Of a DNA stretch of 64,000 nt, positions 15,251 to 23,318 are shown one piece after another. The notes under the pieces were generated by a model that saw only the letters and a program-made list of their open reading frames with translations, was not told the origin of the DNA and searched no databases. Where the stretch lies: contig NZ_JBMHHY010000001.1 of NCBI RefSeq assembly GCF_049739465.1, forward strand, positions 248,001 to 312,000, in the 5' to 3' direction. This DNA comes from Embleya sp049739465 (GTDB lineage: Bacteria; Actinomycetota; Actinomycetes; Streptomycetales; Streptomycetaceae). A program made the position numbers and the translations under genes. Each line of letters begins with the position of its first letter. Positions within the stretch are counted from its first letter, which is position 1.

Positions 15251-16055
15251 TACCGCCCGCTCGTCCGGCGTCCTGGACCTCCGGCTGGCAGCGCGGGCAC
15301 CAGAAGGTCACGCGTGGGGGATCGCCGAGGTCGGCGCGGCGGATCGGGGTGCCGCAGCGGGCGCATGGGCGACCGCCGCGCCCGTAGACCCAGTTGCGCC
15401 GCCCCGGGCGGGTGTCGCCGGTGGTGACGTGCCCGATCAGGTCGCGGTTGGCGTCCAGAAGTCGGTGGGCCAGGTTCGCCCAGGCCAACGGGTCGCCGGC
15501 GGCCGCGACCGGGGTCCACGGGGGCACCCCGCGCAGAAAGCACAGCTCGGCCCGGTAGACGTTGCCGATCCCGGCCAGGTTGCGCTGATCGAGCAGCGCG
15601 TCGCCGATCGGCCGGTTCGGGCGCGCGGCCAACCGGCGGGCCGCCTCGGCCGGTTGCCAGTCCGGGCCGAGCAGGTCCGGGCCGAGATGACCCACCACGG
15701 TCGACTCGTCGGCGGTGCGCAGCAGTTCGACCACCGGCATCCGCATGCCGACCACGGTGTGCGCCGCGTTCGCCAGGATCAGCCGGATCCCGTGCCACGG
15801 GCGCGGCAGCGGGCCCGCGCCGGTGCGCTGGATCTCCCACCGGCCGTCCATCCGCAGGTGTGTGTGCAACGTCAGGTCGCCCTCGAACCGGGTCAGCAGA
15901 TGTTTGCCGCGCGGGATCACCGCCAGCACCGAGCGCCCGGTCAGATCCACCGTCGCCAATCGGGGCACCCGGAAATCGGTCACCGTCAACGGGCGCCCGA
16001 CCAGCGCCGCGCGCAGTTGCCGGGCCGCCTGGTACACACTGTCGCCTTCGGGCAT
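15234..16055 (-). CDS. Nei/Fpg-family DNA glycosylase (endonuclease VIII-like)
   Basis: A 273-residue base-excision repair glycosylase/AP lyase. The start at 16055 gives the invariant M-P-E-G-D N-terminus, where the Pro is the catalytic nucleophile after Met removal and the Glu assists; the longer open frame must therefore be ignored. H2TH-domain motifs (D-Q-R-N-L-A-G-I-G-N-V-Y) lie near 160. A C-terminal zinc finger has Cys pairs C-A-R-C and C-P-R-C. The family removes oxidised pyrimidines or purines; M-P-E-G-D rather than M-P-E-L favours Nei. The last 15 or so residues lie beyond the zinc finger in DNA that looks duplicated. Confidence 0.92.
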   Translation of the reverse strand: MPEGDSVYQAARQLRAALVGRPLTVTDFRVPRLATVDLTGRSVLAVIPRGKHLLTRFEGDLTLHTHLRMDGRWEIQRTGAGPLPRPWHGIRLILANAAHTVVGMRMPVVELLRTADESTVVGHLGPDLLGPDWQPAEAARRLAARPNRPIGDALLDQRNLAGIGNVYRAELCFLRGVPPWTPVAAAGDPLAWANLAHRLLDANRDLIGHVTTGDTRPGRRNWVYGRGGRPCARCGTPIRRADLGDPPRVTFWCPRCQPEVQDAGRAGGTPYRT

Positions 16056-16401
16056 GGGCCCATTCTTCCGGGCCGGACCGACACGATCGACGGCCCCGGA
16101 CCGAGCCCGGGGCCGGCCCGCCGAGTCCCCCCGGACCCGTCGGTGCGGCCGAACCCCGGGGGTCACGGCGCCGCGGTGATCACGGCACGGGAACCGGCGT
16201 CGCGAGCGTGTGGCCAGGAACACGTTCGCGACGCCGGATCCGGGTGCGTCCGACCGTGACGCGTGCAGGGTCGCCACGGGCGGGTGGTGCCGGTCGACTC
16301 CGCCGGGACCGTCCCCGGCGTCGCCTTCCGTGACCACGATCCTGCGGGACGTACATGACCGTGGTGTTTCGCCCACCCGGCGCTCGTGTAACGAAATGGT
16401 G
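16056..16401. other. Intergenic region between lhr and the glycosylase gene
   Basis: 346 bases between two minus-strand genes. The only clear structure is the long hairpin at 16194-16237. Open frames here are extensions or shadows of the neighbours without start signals. No promoter of the glycosylase gene could be identified with confidence. Confidence 0.5.
16194..16237. terminator. Hairpin terminator downstream of lhr
   Basis: An 18-bp stem with one G-T pair (16194-16211 with 16220-16237) and an 8-base loop. It is placed to end lhr transcription before the glycosylase gene. There is no T-run. Confidence 0.7.
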
Positions 16402-19400
16402 TCACCCTCGCAGGCGCAGCCCCTTCGGGGTGGCATGGAACCCGGCCGCCTCCAGCGCCTTGCCGAGCGAGGAGGTGAGCACCTCGGCGCCGTCGGCCTT
16501 CTCCACCGTCAACTTGCCCAGCGCCCCCGCGCGCACCGCGGCGGCCAGCGCCTCGGCCGCCGGGCCGACCCGGTCCGGGTCGTCGGTCCAGGACAGCAGC
16601 GTGCGGCCACCCCGCTCGACATAGAGCACCGGCTCGCCGTCGAGCAGGATCACCAGCGCGCCCGCCTTGCGCCCGGGCCGGTGGCCGCCCGCGGTCTCGC
16701 CCGGCCGGTCCGGCCACGCCAGCGCGGCGCCGTAGGGGTTGGCCGGGTCGGCGGCGGCGAGCACGACGGCGCCCGGCAACTCGTGCGGCTCCCGGCGCTC
16801 GCTCGCGCCCTGCAGCGCGCGCAGTCGGTCCACCGCGCCGTCGGCGGCGAACTGGGCGGCGCCCAGGCCCTCCACGAAGTAGCCCCGGCGTACCCGACCG
16901 CCCTCCTCGAACACGCTCAGCACCTTGTAGGCCGCCGCGAAGCCGCCGGGGCTGCCCTCGGCGACCACCGCACCGCGGGTGACCACGCCGTGTCGATCGA
17001 GCAGCGTCTCGGCCAGCGCGTGGGCGCGCCGGGTCGGGTCCGGCTCGGCGACGGGGGCCAGCGACCAGCGCCCGGCCACGGTCGGCGGCCCGGTGCGCGC
17101 CGCCACCACCGGACGGCCGCGACTCAGGCCCGCGTACCGCCCGCGCGGCGTGGCCCGCCGGGACCGGTGCGCGGTCGAGCCCGAGGTGCGTCCGGAGCCG
17201 AGCAGTGCGCGCAGTGGGGTCAGCGTGTCGCCGGTGACCTGCCCGGACCACACCAGGTCCCACAACGCCTCGGCGATCGCCGCCTCGGCCGCCGGCGCAT
17301 CGGTGACCACCCGTTCGACCAACTGCCGGAAGAACAGCGCGTAGCCGCCCGCGAGCGCGGCCAGGATCGCCCGATGCAGCTCACCCGCGTCCAGCGGCAC
17401 CGGCGGTGGCAGCAGGTAGGGCGCCGCGTCGGCGAGGTAGAGCGAGAGCCACCCGTCCTTGCCGGGCAGTGCGCCGTGTCCGGCCCAGAGCACCTCGCCC
17501 GCCGCGCACAACTCGTCCAGCATCGCCGGCGTGTAGTCGACCACCCGCGAGGGCAGCACCAGCTTCTCGAGCGCCGAGGCCGGCACACTCGCGCCCTGCA
17601 ACTGCTCGATCACCCGGACCAGTGCGTCCGGGCCGCGCACCCCGCTCGCGCCCACGCCCTGCCACGTGGTCAGGAACCGGGCCAGCGCGACCGGGGGCAC
17701 CGGTTCCACCTCGTGCCGCAGCGCCGCGAGCGAGCGCCGGCGCAACATCCGCAACACCTCGGCGCCGCACCACTCCAGGCCCGACCCGCCGGGCCGGAAC
17801 TCCCCGGAGACCACCTGCCCGTTCGCCGCCAGCCGCTCCAGCGTGCCGGTGGTCACCGCGACGCCGAGCCCGAGCCGCGCGGCGGCCTCGCCCGCGCGGA
17901 AGGGTCCGTGCGTACGGGCGTGCCGGGCCAGCAGATCGCCCAGCGGATCCTTGACCGGCTCGGTGAACGCCTCCGGGACGCCGACCGGCAGCGGTGTGCC
18001 CAGCGCGTCGCGCAATCGGCCCGCGTCCTCGATGCCGGCCCAGCGCTCCTCGCCCGCGATCCGCACCCGGATCACCCGACGCGCCCGCTCCAGTGCGCTC
18101 AGCCACCCTGCCTGAAACGCGTCCGTCGACCGGGCCGCCACCTCGGCCGTGCCCAGCGGTCCGAGCAGCCGCAGCAGATCCGCAACCCCCTCGGCGTCGC
18201 GTACCCGCCGATCCTCGGCCAGCCGTTGCAACTCGCCCTCGGTCCGGGCCAGTACGTCCGGGTCGAGCAGTTCGCGCAACTCGGCCTGACCGAGCAGTTC
18301 GGCCAGCAGCCGGGAGTCAAGCGCGAGTGCCGCCGCCCGGCGCTCGGCGAGCGGCGAGTCGCCCTCGTACATGAACTGCGCGACGTAGCCGAACAGCAGC
18401 GAGCGGGCGAACGGGGACGGCTCGGTGGTGGTCACCTCGACGATCCGCACCGCCCGGGTGGCGATGTCGCGCATCAGGCCGGTCAGCCCGGGGACGTCGA
18501 ACACGTCCTGGAGGCACTCCCGCATCGTCTCCAACACGATCGGGAACGAGCCGTACTCACTGGCCACCGCGAGCAGTTGGGCCGAGCGTTGGCGCTGCTG
18601 CCACAGTGGCGTGCGCCGCCCGGGCATCCGGCGCGGCAACAACAGCGCCCGGGCCGCGCATTCGCGGAAGCGGGACGCGAACAGCGCCGAGCCGCCCACC
18701 TCGGCGGTCACCAGCGGTTCGATCTCGGCCTCCTCGAACACCGCGAAGTCCGGCGGCAGCGCGCCGGCCGCCAGATCCTCCGGGGCATCCCCGAACGGGT
18801 CGCCCGTGTCCGGGAGCCGCAGTACGATCCCGTCGTCGCCGTGCATCGTCTGTACGTCGAGGCCGGTCCGCTCGCGCAGCCGAGCCGAGATGGCCAGCGC
18901 CCAGGGCGCGTGCACCTGTGCGCCGAACGGCGAATGCACCACCACCCGCCAGTCGCCCAGCTCGTCGCGGAACCGCTCGACCACGATGGTCCGGTCGTCC
19001 GGGATGTGCCCGCACGCCTCGCGTTGCTCGCCCAGATAGCCCAGCAGGTTGTCCACCGCCCAGGGATCCAACCCCGCGGCGGCGACCCGCGCACGTGCCT
19101 CGTCCGCGGACAGTGCGCCCACCTCGCGGACGAACGCGCCCAGCGCGCGGCCCAGTTCCACCGGCCGGCCGAGCGCGTCGCCGTGCCAGAACGGCAGCTT
19201 GCCCGGCACCCCGGGGGCGGGCGAGACGAGCACCTTGTCGTGGGTGATGTCCTCGATCCGCCACGACGAGGTGCCCAGCGTGAACACGTCGCCCACCCGC
19301 GACTCGTAGACCATCTCCTCGTCCAACTCGCCGACTCGCGACTTGGCCTCGCCGGAGACCAGGAACACGCCGAACAGCCCGCGGTCGGGGATGGTGCCGC

Positions 19401-21006
19401 CGGAGGTGACCGCGAGCCGCTGTGCGCCGGGCCGGGCGGACAACACGCCGCCCACCCGGTCCCACACGATCCGCGGGCGCAACTCGGCGAACGCGTCCGA
19501 GGGGTAGCGGCCGGCCAGCATGTCCAGCGTCGCCTCGTAGGCGGACGCGGGCAGCGCGGTGAACGGCGCGGCCCGACGGATCAGCGCGAGCAGCGCGTCC
19601 ACGTCGCGGTCCTCGATCGACACGATCGAGACGATCTGCTGGGCCAGCACGTCCAGTGGATTGCGCGGCCCGCGCACCGACTCGATCGCACCCTCGCGCA
19701 TCCGCTCGGTGACCACGGCGGTCTGCACCAGGTCGCCGCGGAACTTGGGGAAGACCACGCCTTTGGAGACCGCGCCCACCTGGTGCCCGGCCCGGCCCAC
19801 CCGCTGCAGCCCGGACGCCACCGAGGGCGGCGACTCGACCTGGACGACCAGGTCGACCGCGCCCATGTCGATGCCCAACTCCAGACTGGAGGTGGCCACC
19901 ACGGCGGGCAGCCGGCCGGCCTTGAGGTCCTCCTCGACCTGGGCCCGCTGCTCCTTGGACACCGAGCCGTGGTGGGCGCGGGCGAGCAGCGCGGGGGCGC
20001 CCCTGCTGCTGCCCGCCTGGGCCATCAGCTCGGCCGGCGAGGTGCCCTCGGGCAGTTCCTCGCCGCCGGCCCGCGCGTAGGCGATCTCGTTGAGCCGGCC
20101 GCACAGCCGCTCGGCCAGGCGGCGCGAGTTGGCGAACACGATGGTCGAGCGGTGCGCCTGGATCAGGTCGACGATGCGCTCCTCGACGTGCGGCCACACC
20201 GAGGCCTTGCGCTCGTTGCCGGCCTCGTCGAAGTCGCCGGTGCCGGTGCCGAGTTCGCCCATGTCCTCGACCGGGACCACGACCGAGAGCTCGAACGTCT
20301 TGGCGGCCGGCGGCTGGACCACGGTGACCTCGCCGGTGGAGCGCAACCAGCGGGCCACCTCGTCGACCGGCCGCACCGTCGCCGAGAGGCCGATCCGGCG
20401 GGCGGGCCGCTCCAGGAGTTCGTCCAGCCGCTCCAGGCTCAGCGCCAGATGCGCGCCGCGCTTGGTGCCGGCGACCGCGTGCACCTCGTCCACGATCACC
20501 GTGTCCACCCCGCGCAGTGCCTCGCGGGCCTGCGAGGTCAGCAGCAGGAACAACGACTCGGGGGTGGTGATCAGGATGTCCGGCGGCTTCGTGGCGAAGC
20601 GGCGCCGATCGGCCGCCGGGGTGTCCCCGGAGCGCACCCCCACGGTGACCTCGGGCTCGGGCAGGCCCAGCCGCACCGACGCCTGCCGGATGCCGGCGAG
20701 CGGGCCGCGCAGGTTGCGCTCGATGTCGACCGCGAGCGCCTTGAGCGGTGAGATGTACAACACGCGACAGCGCCGGCGCGGTTCGGCCGGCACCGGTTCG
20801 GCGGCGAGCCGGTCGAGTGCGGACAGGAACGCCGCGAGCGTCTTGCCGGATCCGGTGGGCGCGACCACCAGCGCGTCCTTGCCCTCGGCGATCGCCCGCC
20901 AGGCACCCTCCTGGGCCCGGGTGGGCGTGTGGAAGGCGCCGGTGAACCACTCCCGGGTGGCGGGGGAGAAGCCGGCGAGGGCCGAGGCGGTGTCGTCGTG
21001 GGGCAT
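16402..21006 (-). CDS. lhr: ATP-dependent helicase Lhr (long form)
   Basis: A 1534-residue superfamily 2 helicase, the usual length of bacterial Lhr. Walker A is A-P-T-G-S-G-K-T near 50. The DEVH box, S-A-T-V motif III, T-S-S-L-E-L-G-I-D-M-G motif V and Q-R-V-G-R-A-G-H motif VI all follow within the first 450 residues. The large C-terminal half includes the DEAD/H-associated and winged-helix domains characteristic of Lhr. Known Lhr proteins are 3'-to-5' translocases linked to DNA repair in mycobacteria. The neighbouring DNA glycosylase gene, also minus strand, fits a repair context. The whole gene is spanned by long antisense open frames that are GC artefacts. Confidence 0.96.
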   Translation of the reverse strand: MPHDDTASALAGFSPATREWFTGAFHTPTRAQEGAWRAIAEGKDALVVAPTGSGKTLAAFLSALDRLAAEPVPAEPRRRCRVLYISPLKALAVDIERNLRGPLAGIRQASVRLGLPEPEVTVGVRSGDTPAADRRRFATKPPDILITTPESLFLLLTSQAREALRGVDTVIVDEVHAVAGTKRGAHLALSLERLDELLERPARRIGLSATVRPVDEVARWLRSTGEVTVVQPPAAKTFELSVVVPVEDMGELGTGTGDFDEAGNERKASVWPHVEERIVDLIQAHRSTIVFANSRRLAERLCGRLNEIAYARAGGEELPEGTSPAELMAQAGSSRGAPALLARAHHGSVSKEQRAQVEEDLKAGRLPAVVATSSLELGIDMGAVDLVVQVESPPSVASGLQRVGRAGHQVGAVSKGVVFPKFRGDLVQTAVVTERMREGAIESVRGPRNPLDVLAQQIVSIVSIEDRDVDALLALIRRAAPFTALPASAYEATLDMLAGRYPSDAFAELRPRIVWDRVGGVLSARPGAQRLAVTSGGTIPDRGLFGVFLVSGEAKSRVGELDEEMVYESRVGDVFTLGTSSWRIEDITHDKVLVSPAPGVPGKLPFWHGDALGRPVELGRALGAFVREVGALSADEARARVAAAGLDPWAVDNLLGYLGEQREACGHIPDDRTIVVERFRDELGDWRVVVHSPFGAQVHAPWALAISARLRERTGLDVQTMHGDDGIVLRLPDTGDPFGDAPEDLAAGALPPDFAVFEEAEIEPLVTAEVGGSALFASRFRECAARALLLPRRMPGRRTPLWQQRQRSAQLLAVASEYGSFPIVLETMRECLQDVFDVPGLTGLMRDIATRAVRIVEVTTTEPSPFARSLLFGYVAQFMYEGDSPLAERRAAALALDSRLLAELLGQAELRELLDPDVLARTEGELQRLAEDRRVRDAEGVADLLRLLGPLGTAEVAARSTDAFQAGWLSALERARRVIRVRIAGEERWAGIEDAGRLRDALGTPLPVGVPEAFTEPVKDPLGDLLARHARTHGPFRAGEAAARLGLGVAVTTGTLERLAANGQVVSGEFRPGGSGLEWCGAEVLRMLRRRSLAALRHEVEPVPPVALARFLTTWQGVGASGVRGPDALVRVIEQLQGASVPASALEKLVLPSRVVDYTPAMLDELCAAGEVLWAGHGALPGKDGWLSLYLADAAPYLLPPPVPLDAGELHRAILAALAGGYALFFRQLVERVVTDAPAAEAAIAEALWDLVWSGQVTGDTLTPLRALLGSGRTSGSTAHRSRRATPRGRYAGLSRGRPVVAARTGPPTVAGRWSLAPVAEPDPTRRAHALAETLLDRHGVVTRGAVVAEGSPGGFAAAYKVLSVFEEGGRVRRGYFVEGLGAAQFAADGAVDRLRALQGASERREPHELPGAVVLAAADPANPYGAALAWPDRPGETAGGHRPGRKAGALVILLDGEPVLYVERGGRTLLSWTDDPDRVGPAAEALAAAVRAGALGKLTVEKADGAEVLTSSLGKALEAAGFHATPKGLRLRG

Positions 21007-21098
21007 GACTATCCATGGTGCCGGGTGGCCCCGACATTCGCCTCGGTCGACCGGCGGGCATCGGGGGGAGCGGTCGGTCGGACCGGGATACTGGTCGC

Positions 21099-21296
21099 AT
21101 GGGACTCACCGACTTCTGGCGACGCATGCGCGCCCACTTCGGCGACTCGTACGCCGAGTCCTTCGCCCGCGACCACGTGATGTCCGAACTGGGCGGGCGC
21201 ACCGTGCACGAGGCGCTGGCCGCGGGCGTCGAGGCCAGGGACGTGTGGCGCGGGGTGTGCGTGTCGCTGGACCTGCCGACCGCGAAACGCGCGTGA
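21099..21296 (+). CDS. DUF3046 protein
   Basis: A 65-residue protein of the DUF3046 family (L-T-D-F-W-R-R-M and F-G-x-x-Y-A-x-S motifs, with V-W-R-x-V-C near the C-terminus). Its function is unknown. In Streptomyces and mycobacteria, from memory, this gene directly precedes recA-recX; here neither follows. ATG 21099 gives the family start. No ribosome binding site is seen, but GATACT at 21087-21092 ends six bases upstream, consistent with a leaderless message. It converges with the site-2 protease gene. Confidence 0.85.
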   Translation: MGLTDFWRRMRAHFGDSYAESFARDHVMSELGGRTVHEALAAGVEARDVWRGVCVSLDLPTAKRA

Positions 21297-21302
21297 GCGC
21301 GG

Positions 21303-21326
21303 CCCGGCGCCCGCCCGAGCGCCGGG
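21303..21326. terminator. Short hairpin between convergent genes
   Basis: An 8-bp GC stem (21303-21310 with 21319-21326) and an 8-base loop between the stops of the DUF3046 and site-2 protease genes. It is a plausible shared terminator, though short. Confidence 0.5.
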
Positions 21327-21347
21327 TCCCTCGGCTCCTCGGGCCGC

Positions 21348-22154
21348 TCAGGTCCAGAAGCGGAACAGCCGGTAGCCGTCGCCGGCCAGATACGGCGACA
21401 CGTCCAGCGTGTCGGTGATGTGGTCGATCACGTCGTAGAAGTAGTGGTTGACCGACGGCGACCACAACAGCGCGAACAGGAACAGGATCGCGTAGGGCGC
21501 GTACGGCGCGATCGCCCTGCGGAAGTCGTACGGCAGCCAGGGTTCCAGGATCCCGTAGCCGTCCAGGCCGGGCACCGGCAGCAGGTTGAGCACCGCCGCG
21601 ATCACCTGGAGCTGGATCAGGAAGGACAGCGCGGCCGTGAACGTCGCACTGCCCCCGTCCAGCGCACCGGAGGACAGCAGCCCGGCGAGCACGATCGCCA
21701 GCGCCGCGTTGGTCAGCGGTCCGACCGCGGACACCAGGCTGTTCCGGGCCCGGCCGCGAATCGCCGAGCGGTCCAGGTAGACCGCGCCGCCGCTGAGCGG
21801 GATGCCGCCGAGCAGCACGAAGATCGTCGGCAGGATGAAGGACAACAGCGGATCGCTGTACTTGAGCGGGTCCAGGGTCAGATAGCCCTTGCCCACCACA
21901 CTGTGGTCGCCCGAGCGCAGCGCGGCGAACGCGTGCGCGAACTCGTGCAGGCACAACGACACCAGCCAGCCCGACATGACCAGGAGGAACACCCCGGTAC
22001 GGGTGGCCGCCTCGGAACTGCCGTCGTCGTGCCAGGTGTACCAGGTCGACGCGGCGCAGACCGCGACGATGGCGAGGAAGACCGGGCTCGGGCGCACGTG
22101 GCGCAGCGAGCCGGCCGCGGGGCGGCGGCCGAAGTCTCGGTAGGGGTGCGTCAC
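21348..22154 (-). CDS. Site-2 protease-family (M50) membrane protein
   Basis: A 268-residue polytopic membrane protein with about six hydrophobic segments. It has the zinc metalloprotease motif H-E-F-A-H near residue 70 and the second metal motif N-L-L-P-V-P-G-L-D-G near 190, both in membrane-proximal positions as in the compact M50 family. Such proteins cleave substrates within the membrane, but no substrate is suggested here. GTG 22154 has AGGAG six bases upstream. It lies downstream of panB on the same strand, but a hairpin at 22177-22212 separates them. Confidence 0.88.
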   Translation of the reverse strand: MTHPYRDFGRRPAAGSLRHVRPSPVFLAIVAVCAASTWYTWHDDGSSEAATRTGVFLLVMSGWLVSLCLHEFAHAFAALRSGDHSVVGKGYLTLDPLKYSDPLLSFILPTIFVLLGGIPLSGGAVYLDRSAIRGRARNSLVSAVGPLTNAALAIVLAGLLSSGALDGGSATFTAALSFLIQLQVIAAVLNLLPVPGLDGYGILEPWLPYDFRRAIAPYAPYAILFLFALLWSPSVNHYFYDVIDHITDTLDVSPYLAGDGYRLFRFWT

Positions 22155-22176
22155 GAACTGCTCCTGAGGCGCGAAA

Positions 22177-22212
22177 GGGGCCGTACGACCGGGAGTTCGA
22201 TCGTACGGCCCC
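22177..22212. terminator. Terminator hairpin downstream of panB
   Basis: A perfect 12-bp stem (22177-22188 with 22201-22212) around a 12-base loop, just after the panB stop on the minus strand. Confidence 0.75.
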
Positions 22213-22221
22213 GCCGTGACG

Positions 22222-23103
22222 TCAGTGGAACGCGTGCTCCGGGCCCGGGTAGGCGCCGCCGACCACGTCGCCCGCGAACGCCTTGGCCGCGTCGCCGAGC
22301 GCGCCGCGCAGGTCGACGTACTGCTTGACGAACTTGGGCGTGTGACCGGTGGTCATGCCGGCCATGTCGGTCCACACCAACACCTGCGCGTCACAGCGCG
22401 CGCCCGCGCCGATGCCGATGGTGGGGATCTCCAGGAGGTCGGTCACACGCGCGGCCAACTCCTCCGGCACACACTCCAGGACCACCGCGAACGCGCCCGC
22501 GGCCTGCATCGTCTTGGCGTCCGCGATCAGTTGCTCGGCGCTTTCCTCGTCCCGACCCTGCACCCGGTAGCCGCCGAAGGTGTGCACGGACTGCGGGGTC
22601 AGCCCGAGGTGGGCCATCACCGGGACACCGGCCGCGACCAGCGCCTCGACCTGATGCGCGGAGCGCTGCCCGCCCTCGAGCTTGACCGCGCCCACGCCCG
22701 CCTCCTTGAGGAAGCGGGTGCCGTTGCGCAGCGCCTGCTCGGGGGACTCCTGATACGCGCCGAACGGCAGGTCGGCCACGATCAGCGCGCGCCTGGTGCC
22801 GCGCACGACCGCGCCCGCGAGCATCACCAGCTGGTCCATGGTGACCGGCACGGTGTTCTCGTAGCCGAGGTGGTTGTTGCCCGCCGAGTCGCCGACCAGG
22901 AGCACCGGGATGCCCGCGTCGTCGAATACGGAGGCGATCATCGCGTCGTAGGCGGTGAGCATCGGCCACCGCTCGCCCGCCTGCTTGGCGCGGGCCAGGT
23001 CGCGCACGGTGACCCGGCGCCCGGTCCCGTCGCCGCCGTAGAGAGTCAGCCCCGGGCCCTCGCCGGCAGCGGCTATCGGGTGCGCGGAAGTGTTGCTCGA
23101 CAT
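22222..23103 (-). CDS. panB: 3-methyl-2-oxobutanoate hydroxymethyltransferase PanB
   Basis: A 293-residue enzyme that transfers a hydroxymethyl group from methylene-tetrahydrofolate to ketoisovalerate, the first step to pantothenate and CoA. Family motifs are clear: M-L-T-A-Y-D-A near 40, L-V-G-D-S with N-x-L-G-Y for metal and substrate, and V-K-L-E-G-G near 135. The open frame runs 46 codons further upstream, but ATG 23103 has a GGGAGA ribosome binding site and matches family length. It is divergent from the MFS exporter gene at 23310. No other pantothenate gene is adjacent. Confidence 0.95.
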   Translation of the reverse strand: MSSNTSAHPIAAAGEGPGLTLYGGDGTGRRVTVRDLARAKQAGERWPMLTAYDAMIASVFDDAGIPVLLVGDSAGNNHLGYENTVPVTMDQLVMLAGAVVRGTRRALIVADLPFGAYQESPEQALRNGTRFLKEAGVGAVKLEGGQRSAHQVEALVAAGVPVMAHLGLTPQSVHTFGGYRVQGRDEESAEQLIADAKTMQAAGAFAVVLECVPEELAARVTDLLEIPTIGIGAGARCDAQVLVWTDMAGMTTGHTPKFVKQYVDLRGALGDAAKAFAGDVVGGAYPGPEHAFH

Positions 23104-23242
23104 GGTGTTCTCCCGACTCGAGGCGCTCGGACGGCGTCCCCGGACAACGCCATGGTGACACGCGCCGCAACAGGACAACAGGGGAGCCCGGCGCCGGATT
23201 CCGGGTGTTCGGAGCGGGCCGCGTTTGCCGAGGCTTTGCAAT

Positions 23243-23257
23243 ACGAGACGGTCTCGT
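23243..23257. promoter_or_regulatory. Candidate TetR operator upstream of MFS-tetR
   Basis: A perfect 15-bp inverted repeat, ACGAGAC-G-GTCTCGT, in an AT-richer patch just downstream of a TTGCAA hexamer (23236-23241). Its size and symmetry fit TetR-family operators. The TetR gene at 24941 lies in the adjacent operon, so autoregulation of MFS-tetR is the simplest reading. Confidence 0.65.
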
Positions 23258-23318
23258 TTCGTAAATTGGGTTAGCCTGTACGACGTATCGCACAGTTCTC
23301 AAGCGTCGTATGAAACGA
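23253..23318 (+). other. Nested inverted repeats over MFS leader and start
   Basis: Two nested pairs: CTCGTTTC (23253-23260) with GAAACGAG (23311-23318), and TACGACG (23279-23285) with CGTCGTA (23304-23310). Folded as RNA they would pair the leader with the first codons and occlude the start. They could equally be a second TetR half-site arrangement. Confidence 0.4.

Noticed and set aside
16210..20751. A 1513-codon open frame antisense to lhr
   Set aside because: It is Arg/Gln/His-rich with no recognisable domain, mirrors a fully motif-bearing helicase, and arises from GC bias in the third codon position.
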